NCBI GenBank assembly: GCA_024362935.1
Contig: JANCRA010000001.1
Location: forward strand, 58,246,930 to 58,310,929
Length of the DNA: 64,000 nt
Source of the DNA: Setophaga petechia
Taxonomy: Eukaryota; Chordata; Aves; Passeriformes; Parulidae
Direction of reading: 5' to 3'
In this document: positions 57,325-64,000 of the stretch, piece after piece
Layout of the letters: each line of letters starts with the position of its first letter
Position numbering within the stretch: the first letter of the stretch is position 1
Position numbers and translations under genes: made by a program
Notes under the pieces: generated by a model
What the model saw: only the letters and a program-made list of their open reading frames with translations
Databases searched by the model: none
Told to the model about the DNA's origin: nothing

Positions 57325-57515
57325 CAAGTTTTTAATCTGGTGATGTGTGATAACTTTGTATCATTTCAGTTTCGTAATCAAAATCTCATTCGGTACCAAG
57401 AGAAGTCTATCAGCCAGATTCATAATCTCATCAAAAAAGATATCAAGTTCATTTGACAAGATCTCTTTTCCATACGGCCAAGTTGATTGACATTAATTAT
57501 ATCCAATGCTTGTTT
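57325..57515. promoter_or_regulatory. Candidate conserved regulatory block 18 with TALE-homeodomain composite
   Basis: Contains TTTAATCTGGTG, GTGATAACTTTG, TTTCGTAATCAAAATCTCATTCGG, CATAATCTCATC, CAAGTTCATTTGACAAG and TGATTGACATTAATTAT at 57484-57500. ATAATCTCATC and AATCTCATTCGG repeat an AATCTCAT word three times within 60 bp. CpGs are retained. The composite matches that at 21589. Confidence 0.5.
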
Positions 57516-58134
57516 CTGCCCCAGCCTGCCTGTGTGTGGGTGTTGCTTGCCTTTGCAGGCTTCAATCCTCATCTTTTATAGATGAGCACACCCTTCAGTC
57601 CCACTTCATGAAGGGCTGTGAGGATCAATCCATCAGTGCTTACAGTCCTGGGACCCCTGGGAAATGCAAGCAGTGACAGTGAGGGAACAGCCTGCACCCA
57701 GCACTGTCAGCTAATGCAGGCACCACCCCCAAACACCCAACAAATCCAGTGATCCTGAAAAAGCCTCCCAAGGACATGAGAGTGGACTGTGGGACTCACT
57801 GCATATAGGCCTGACTCATGACTCCTCTTGTTTTCTAGGCTTTTCTTTCCCTTCCCTCTATCAGATTTCTAGTTCCTCCTTTTCAACCATCTTGTGTGCT
57901 TGCCTGGCAATCAGAAGACAGGGATAGGTCCAGGCAGAGCAGATGAAAAGGCAGAGGCAGGAGAGGAGCTCTGACACACTGTCCCTGCTCCTGGCAGAGA
58001 CAGGAGTGTCTGCTCAACCCAGTAGCAACAAACCAGAGGGCTCGGGCTGCCACAACAGCCAGGACAGAGCTTAACAAGGGTGTGTGCGCAAGCACATCTT
58101 CCACACAATACCTGTTCTAAGGAAGCACCCACTG
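57516..58134. other. Unique non-coding sequence
   Basis: Ordinary GC-moderate sequence with 73-codon minus frames only. No repeat or gene. Confidence 0.5.
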
Positions 58135-58480
58135 CAGCTTGCCATGATAACTAAATTTATTATTAACTGTGTATTTCATGATGTTAGTGACAATATGTTA
58201 ATGTGATTTTTCACGTCCTCCTGCAGTGAACAGATGGCTCCTTTTACTTTACTTTCCACATCAAGTGTGATTATTTCTTGGTGCCAAAAGCCACCTGCCG
58301 CTCCCTGGTCTCCAGTCTAATTTTTTATGTTGGTAAAACACAGCAGGACTTGTTATCAGTTGGATGGCATCTTAATAAAAGGAGACATGCCAACATATTG
58401 ACATCATGTTCAAGGGGAAATTTTAGCCCCCATCCTGGCCCCTCCCCCAGTTCATAAAAAATAATAAAATGAAACTAAAA
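58135..58480. promoter_or_regulatory. Candidate conserved regulatory block 19
   Basis: CATGATAACTAAATTTATTATTAAC, AATATGTTAATGTG, TTTTTCACGTCC, GAACAGATGGC (E-box), GTGTGATTATTTC, CTTGTTATCAG and CATCTTAATAAAAG are spread over 300 bp of ORF-poor DNA, ending in ATAAAAAATAATAAAATG. A C-rich CCCCTCCCCC motif sits at 58440. Confidence 0.4.
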
Positions 58481-58599
58481 GAGAAAAAAAGCCAATAAGC
58501 CCCCCTCCCCAGACTCCACCAGTTTCAAGATGCTCCGTCACCATTTTTGGGCCTCGAGCCAAGGCGCAGCATTGGCCTCCTTTTGTTCCCACACTGAGC

Positions 58600-58770
58600 A
58601 CCTCAGTCAGGGCTCTGATCTCTCGTCCTGTGTAATGATAATTAGCCGTAACATATTCAGAAGTCAAATGTAAGCAGGAATACATTAACATTGAGATCAG
58701 TGCCGCGGTAATTTTCATTGGGAAAATGACAAAGAAGGACAAAAAAATGAAAATATGGGATGTGGAGAAT
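58600..58770. promoter_or_regulatory. Candidate conserved regulatory block 20
   Basis: ATGATAATTAGCCGTAAC, GGAATACATTAACATTGAG, GTGCCGCGGTAATTTTCATTGG and GACAAAG (SOX/TCF-like). The three CpGs in GCCGTAAC and GCCGCGG inside AT-rich DNA are unusual and suggest constraint. A 109-codon minus frame spans the block but shows no domain beyond a hydrophobic N-terminal half. Confidence 0.4.
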
Positions 58771-60239
58771 CTCGGTATCACTTTCAGAAGATGAAGGGTG
58801 AACTCATTGGTTTGTCAGTCACGAGCCCAGACTCCACAGCCAGCTGTGGGCTACACAAAATAAACAGCCCTGGCTGATGAGCCCTAGCAGCCCCTCTCCA
58901 GCGCTCGGCACATGCAGCAGTGTGACATGCACAAGGGAGGCTCCATCCCACACAGGAACGCATTCAGACACCTCTTTCAATGGCCCACTTCTCCCACATC
59001 CATCGTGCCTTGACTGCCTTAGTCACAGTAAAGTCCTGAACCCTGGCCAGTTGGGAACAACCATACCAACAGCTGCCAAAGTGTAAAACAATTCTTCCTG
59101 AAAACACCATTCCAAGGTACCCAACATCTCATGCAAGGACAAACACCAGCACCTTGGGGCAGCCCAGGCACACAGCTGGAGAGATGACTGACATAACAAT
59201 ATCACTTCCTTCCTTCAGAAGCAAAAATTGAGGGAAATTCTTTAAGTGCATCAGTATTTCCAGCCTAAACAAAACCTTCAGAGATTTTGAAGTTGTTACA
59301 GATCTGGAGCAGTTCAAACAAGCGTTATTGACAAAAACACATGACAATGATATTAAAACACCAGGCACGGAAGGTTGTGCTGGAGCCTGCCAACAGGTGA
59401 CTGCTCTCATCAACAAATGCACCATGGTGACTGTAGATTGCAGCTGTAGCTGCTCTATCCATAGCCCGGCATCCTTGACTTGGTACTTCTCAAACCTAGA
59501 AAAATGCTACTTCCTCTGAGCCACTGACCTCCAAACCTAGGCAAACTGTACTTTGTACCAGACTCGCTGTTCCATCAATCTGTACCTCACTACTTGTAAA
59601 TCTCATTACACGAGCAGCAGCCTGCAACTTGTGCCATCAGCACAACAGCTGAAACAATCCCAGGTAACAATTCCAGTCTCCACTTGTGTATTGCTCAAAG
59701 CCCAAGCTGGGTGAAAACTGGGAGAAAAAAATTTCAGTGGAATAAGACGGAGAGAGAAACATTACACTGTGCCAAAAATGCAGCCTAAAAACTCCCAGCA
59801 AGGTGAGGTTCGATTATAGAGAAACACAAGCACTTCTTTAAGGAAGTCCGTATGTTATGACCTGTTCATTCATTTAACCACCTAGTGGCCAGGAAGTTAG
59901 ATCTGGAGCTCCTTCCTGGCTCCAACTCCTAATGGAAGGCCCTGCAGGAGTGCTGGGGACCATCACTGGTGGGGCACGTGTTCCTCACTGCCTGATTTGT
60001 GAAAGCTCCAGACCTTTACAGCCAGAGGAACTCCCATCAGGGACGTGTGCTTTTGCTAATCACACAGCTTCATCTCTGCACTTCCCTCTTTACTGTGTTC
60101 TCAGCAAGAGTGCTCCGTCACCCAGAGCATCTTTGTGCCACATTTACTTACTGGTTCAAACAACTGAGCCAGACGATCCACCCTGTGCTTTACCCTGGCA
60201 CCTAGCAGCCAACGTGCAGCACTCTGTGCAGCTGGGTCT
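58771..60239. other. Unique non-coding sequence
   Basis: Frames of 98 codons (59129-59425 minus) and 130 codons (59932-60324 plus) are unrecognised. GGTTCGATTATAG at 59808 recalls a tRNA T-loop but has no acceptor or anticodon stem around it. No gene. Confidence 0.45.
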
Positions 60240-60655
60240 GATGGAAGGATTAAGCTTGTCATTAGGAATCATTTTGGTGGCTGAAAATGCTGCCTCTCTC
60301 CTGATAATGTGCAGTATCATTTAAAACAAATTAATTTCTCATTTCTTGCTGCTGGTCATAATTCTCAGCATGGGACACATCACAAATGACTTTAAGGATG
60401 GACATACAATAATCATTAGCAAATCAGAAAAAAAGGCAACTGAAAAACAACCCAAGCTCATTACAGCCATATTTTTTAACTCTACTTTCCTGCAGTTTTT
60501 GAAGCTCATTTCCATAATATAATTCAAGCGATAGCAGCAAATTACAGCCCTCTGATCCTCCTTTAGGCAGCTACATCACCTCTGTATATTCTATTACCAA
60601 ATTGGTTAATTAATAATTTCTCTGCATTGCCACTAAGCCTAACTACTTACATGCT
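60240..60655. promoter_or_regulatory. Candidate conserved regulatory block 21
   Basis: A long ORF-poor AT-rich stretch with GGATTAAGC, GTCATTAGGAATCATTTTGG, CTGATAATGTGC, AACAAATTAATTTC, ATAATCATTAGC, CATAATATAATTC, AGCAAATTACAGCC and CCAAATTGGTTAATTAATAATTTC. TGACTTTAAGGATGG has nuclear-receptor/TEAD-like cores. Two sub-blocks (60240-60440 and 60500-60650) may be separate elements. Confidence 0.45.
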
Positions 60656-61074
60656 CATTGTGAGACACCAAGCCATCATATGATGACCAGTGTGCTGCCT
60701 ACACACACCCAAAGCAGGACCAAGGGCAGGACCTTGCTGCACCTAGGACACTTCTCTGGGCTGCTCTTCCCATGTCTAACCAGTCAGAGCTGGTGGCTGA
60801 AGCAAGCAGGGTCACCAGGGGCAGGGTGGGAAGGACAGGAGCACCCACTGAAGTACAGACTGGGGATGTGAGCACAGCCAGAGCTGCAGCTCCTTGACGC
60901 AGTTCAAGGACAAGGTGTCTCGTGCACATCCCACGAGGAGCTGCTGCAGGAGTTCCCTCTCAGTTGCAGGCACAGGTAATGCTGCAGCAGTTCCAGCTTC
61001 TCAAAAAGTCACAGTGAAATCAACCAAACAAATCAGGTCCTGTGAGGACCAGGCTGCTTCGAATCCTCCAGTCC
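60656..61074. other. Unique non-coding sequence
   Basis: GC-richer spacer between two AT-rich blocks. Frames up to 82 codons overlap on opposite strands. No repeats. Confidence 0.5.
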
Positions 61075-61440
61075 TCTGTTTGAGCATGGCTGTGATGCTT
61101 GTGTTATCACTGATATTAATGCCCATAATCCCCTGGGAGTAAGCAATTGTTTGTCTGAGTAAGCCCATGCATCAGACTAAACATTAAATTAAACTATCAT
61201 CCATCTAAAAGCAACATTATGCAGCCACTTTATGTGTTAGATATTGAAAATTTGTTGCTGCTGCTTTTTGTTTTGTTGTTTTTTCTATTTTAATCATGTA
61301 GCCCAATAAGATCCCCATGAGTAATCTCTCTGCTGAGGCTGGAGTAAATATACTCTCAACTCGGTCAGTCATCCACTTGAACCTACTGCTGACACTAGAG
61401 CCACACCATTTGTTCCAATTGTTTTAATTAAAACAAAATG
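61075..61440. promoter_or_regulatory. Candidate conserved regulatory block 22 with SOX pair and 18 bp palindrome
   Basis: GCAATTGTTTGTC and CCATTTGTTCCAATTGTTTT supply several SOX-like (ATTGTTT, TTTGTTC) cores. TTGTTTTAATTAAAACAA at 61419-61436 is a perfect 18 bp palindrome centred on TTAATTAA. GATATTAATGCCCATAATCCCC (OTX-like), TTAAATTAAACTATC, TTTTAATCATG and GAGTAAATATAC add homeodomain and FOX-like cores. ORF-free and without recognised repeats apart from a TTG/TTTTG-rich run near 61260. Confidence 0.5.
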
Positions 61441-62129
61441 AAAAAACTTAACCTGAGGAATATTTCAATATCTACTTCAGTTTGCAGTAAAAACTTTACC
61501 AGGTGTTTTAGAGACCTGGAGGAATTGCCTGCAGTGCTTGGTCCCTGTGTCTAGCATGCATTACAGTCCTTACTGTCCCAGCAGCTCTACAGGCTATTTC
61601 TTATTAGTTATACACACTTATCCAGGACACAAACAACAGAGAAACCTCTGACAAGCTCCCAGCAAATGGCTTCCAGGGTCTCCAAAAGTAACTCTACCTT
61701 AATTATGAACTTCACATTAGGAGGAAGCAAAGTCTGAGTGCAGCTAATTATGCCATCTATTATCCCTCTGGAACTGATTGTTATCTTTCCTCATCATCAG
61801 ATGCTGCCTTCAGCTGAAATTCAGCCTCTGCACCATCATCACAAGCCCCAGAAATGCTATTCCCTTGGCAGTAGCTAGGGACCCCCTCAGAGCTGTGTGC
61901 ACACCACAGGGCCCAAGGAACACAAGCTCCAAGCACAGGGGGAGACTTTACTTAAGGTGGCCATTAAAACATCCTTGGCCATTAGGAGATTGCATGAGGC
62001 AGGATGCACACTTCTGTTACCAGCAACGCTGTACAGGCATGCTATACAATCTGTACAGTGTATGTGCAGGCATCCATCCCCCACTCAGGCATTATTTATT
62101 ATTTATTTTTGTTATAATTTCTTCTTTCT
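61441..62129. other. Unique non-coding sequence
   Basis: Includes a small motif-rich patch at 61725-61805 (GCAGCTAATTATGCC, CTGATTGTTATC, CCTCATCATCAG) and a 118-codon plus frame (61778-62134) without a domain. A TTATTTATTATTTATTTT run lies at 62090-62110. Confidence 0.4.
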
Positions 62130-62260
62130 TCTGAAAACCTCATGCAATCAATTACATCATCTGAACCCCGAAGAGAAGCACAGCCCCTGATTTATCAGCC
62201 CACTGAGATTGGTACACCTCATGATAAGCCAAATGCAGACCCTTACAGCCAAGGTTCACA
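62130..62260. promoter_or_regulatory. Candidate conserved regulatory block 23
   Basis: CATGCAATCAATTACATC, CTGATTTATCAGCCC (TGATTTATCA, an imperfect palindrome), ACTGAGATTGG and CTCATGATAAGCC in 120 bp, with CCCCGAAGAG carrying a CpG. Inferred element. Confidence 0.35.
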
Positions 62261-63004
62261 CAGACTAATCAGCATTTTTTTGGCCAAACACGTAATTTCT
62301 TTTTTTAAATATCAGTTCAAGATGTATCAATTACACACAGTATCTTGAATTCTTGTCTATGCCAGACTCTCAGGAATTGTTTGAGATAAAATACTCTTTT
62401 TCTCCTCACCTGCTTACTGCAAGCTCTTTAGGGCAAAAAAGATTTTCACAGTGCACTTAAGCATTGTAAGGACTTGATCCGAACTGGGTTTCCAAGTTGG
62501 ACAATTACCATACTTGATTTTAAAAAAAGTCTGACTGAGAAGTTCAATGCAGGAAATGTAAAATCTCCAGAAGAGTGCATTGAGCTCAAGGATAAGATTC
62601 GTCTGTCATGGTCCCCCGTGTTCCCCCAGGTGACTGTGATGCCAGCTGAGCACACAGCCCCAGCTCTGAGTTCAGTAAGCTTAGGCTGGAAACTCAGCAG
62701 TACCTCAGCGCTACCCTTGCCTGGAGAACTCCAGCAAACCCAACCTGAGCCCACCCTGAGGCCATTCAGGGCTGTCCCCACAGTGAGACAGAGAGGTACA
62801 CCTGAGGCACACTTTCACAGGAGGGCCTTTCAAAGAGGAAATTACTGCAGAGAGAGTGGAGCAAAACCCAAAGCCACAGGAAACAATCATGTTTGAGCAC
62901 GGATTTCACCTCCCTGTGGACATGCCTAGAGCTCAGGCCAGAGCATGTGGCAGGAACATCTGAAAACCCCCTCAGGTATCTGCAGCCACTGGCAGGAAAA
63001 GTTA
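62261..63004. other. Unique non-coding sequence
   Basis: The plus frame 62474-62896 (140 codons) begins with a plausible-looking Lys/Glu-rich segment but is opposed by a 111-codon minus frame and has no family resemblance. No repeats. Confidence 0.45.
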
Positions 63005-63120
63005 GGACACATGAAATTACTCATAACGTGCCCAACATAATTTAAACTAGCTAAAATACTGCCTATAATTACTATTCCATTTATCTTCACCATCATAAAT
63101 CAAGTATGATTATCCTTCCT
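63005..63120. promoter_or_regulatory. Candidate small AT-rich element
   Basis: GAAATTACTCATAACGTG, CATAATTTAAACTAGC, CTATAATTACTATTCC, CATCATAAATCAAG and TATGATTATCC in just over 100 bp. ORF-free; function inferred. Confidence 0.35.
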
Positions 63121-64000
63121 ACTGAGACACTGCCCAGTTGTAGGCAGGACACCATAACTGTAAACCCAAAACAAAGAGAGGATGCTCTGACACATCCTCC
63201 ATGCACAAAGTTTCAGTGCACATACCCTGGAAAAAGCCTGAGCTAGCTCTGTTCCAACACACCCCAGCAGTGCTTCATTTCAGATGGAATCTCACTGCTT
63301 CATGTTCCCAACCACCTCCACTGAGTCAGAACCCTGACTGAAAACATTTCTAAGGATCACCAGTTGCCTTATTAGGCCAAGGCTGGCAGTCCAGCACCAT
63401 GAATACTGTCACACCAGGATTCCAGCTGGAAAAAGCACAGGAAATAAACTCGCCCCAAACAAAAGATTCTATTTTCAGAGGAAACTGGAGGCAGGGAAGG
63501 TGGATGATACATAAAACATTGTCTGTTTTTCAGAGAGAGGACTAGAGGAAAACCCCAACCCTGAGTATTCAGTAGAAGGAAAAGGCTTTTCATGATACTG
63601 TTTCACTCAGAAACATTTTTGCACAGAAATGCCTGTAACAGAGATTGTCTATTATACCCACTTCTAGATTATTCTTTGCCACAGTATAATTCTACTATCC
63701 AGCCTGTGAGGCAGGAAACTCCTCTGGAGCCAGGACCTATTTTTGAGCTTTCCGAGAGTTTCAGTGACTGCTGCATATGTTTATCACGAAACACAGCAGC
63801 TGGGGCAGCCAGGTCTGACTCACATTCCAGGTTTCATTCAAGTCCTAGCTTCCAGTAGAAAAGTTGAAGCACCTATTCCAGGTACTTGCACTGGGCTGTT
63901 CCCCCTAGAACAGATCTCTCTGCCCAAAGAGAGCTTCTTCGCATTCTGCTCCATGCTGCAGGAATTATCCTCTTATGGAAGTCACACCACAAAGAGAACC
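63121..64000. other. Unique non-coding sequence to window end
   Basis: Frames of 73 codons (63372-63593 minus) and 88 codons (63592-63858 plus) only. No repeat, hairpin or gene recognised. Confidence 0.5.

Noticed and set aside
59800..59830. tRNA T-loop-like GGTTCGATTATAG
   Set aside because: No A box, anticodon stem or acceptor stem in proper distance.
61050..61070. tRNA-like CTTCGAATCC
   Set aside because: Isolated match to a T-loop core; no cloverleaf can be drawn around it.
62474..62896. 140-codon frame with Lys/Glu-rich start
   Set aside because: Opposed by a 111-codon frame and unrecognised; chance is sufficient.

Overview
This window looks like non-coding nuclear DNA of an amniote vertebrate, most likely a bird. 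The reasons are moderate, patchy GC content, rare CpG, very little recognisable transposon sequence (no Alu, B1, L1 or young poly-A SINE) and many scattered AT-rich blocks dense in homeodomain, POU, SOX, RUNX and TALE-type motifs. Assignment to birds is inference; only one weak, decayed trace near position 51930 resembles the avian CR1 3' end. I found no rRNA, tRNA, CRISPR array, bacterial operon, viral gene or recognisable coding exon. The longest open frames (222, 199, 197, 189, 187 and 182 codons) sit in locally GC-rich stretches, overlap frames on the other strand, resemble no family I know and are about what chance allows in 64 kb read six ways.

Layout. 1-5.5 kb is unique sequence with three small AT-rich candidate regulatory blocks. 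At 5.5-5.8 kb is a minisatellite with a 32/39/39 bp higher-order organisation and a YY1-like core in nearly every unit. 6-17 kb is unique sequence with candidate elements at 8.3-8.9, 10.3 and 16.1-16.6 kb, a CpG-dense patch at 9.9-10.1 kb and a perfect 20 bp inverted repeat at 14.83 kb. At 17.1-17.4 kb is a nearly pure purine satellite of about 20 nine-bp units. 17.4-21.5 kb is featureless apart from one 47 bp tandem duplication. 21.5-29.7 kb is the richest stretch for candidate enhancers, with several perfect inverted repeats built on GATA-, TCF/LEF- and RUNX-like half sites. 29.8-35.7 kb holds two internal duplications (about 110 bp copies 2.2 kb apart; about 225 bp copies 0.67 kb apart). 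36-64 kb continues as unique DNA with candidate regulatory blocks at 36.0, 37.2, 41.1, 42.9, 45.1, 48.8, 49.5, 50.9, 52.5, 55.0, 57.4, 58.2-58.8, 60.3-60.6, 61.1-61.4, 62.2 and 63.0 kb.

Interpretation. The spacing of motif-dense AT-rich islands in transposon-poor, exon-free DNA is what one sees in a gene desert or a very large intron beside a developmental transcription-factor gene. The controlled gene cannot be named from the sequence. Each candidate element rests on composition and motif content only, because conservation cannot be tested here; confidences reflect that.
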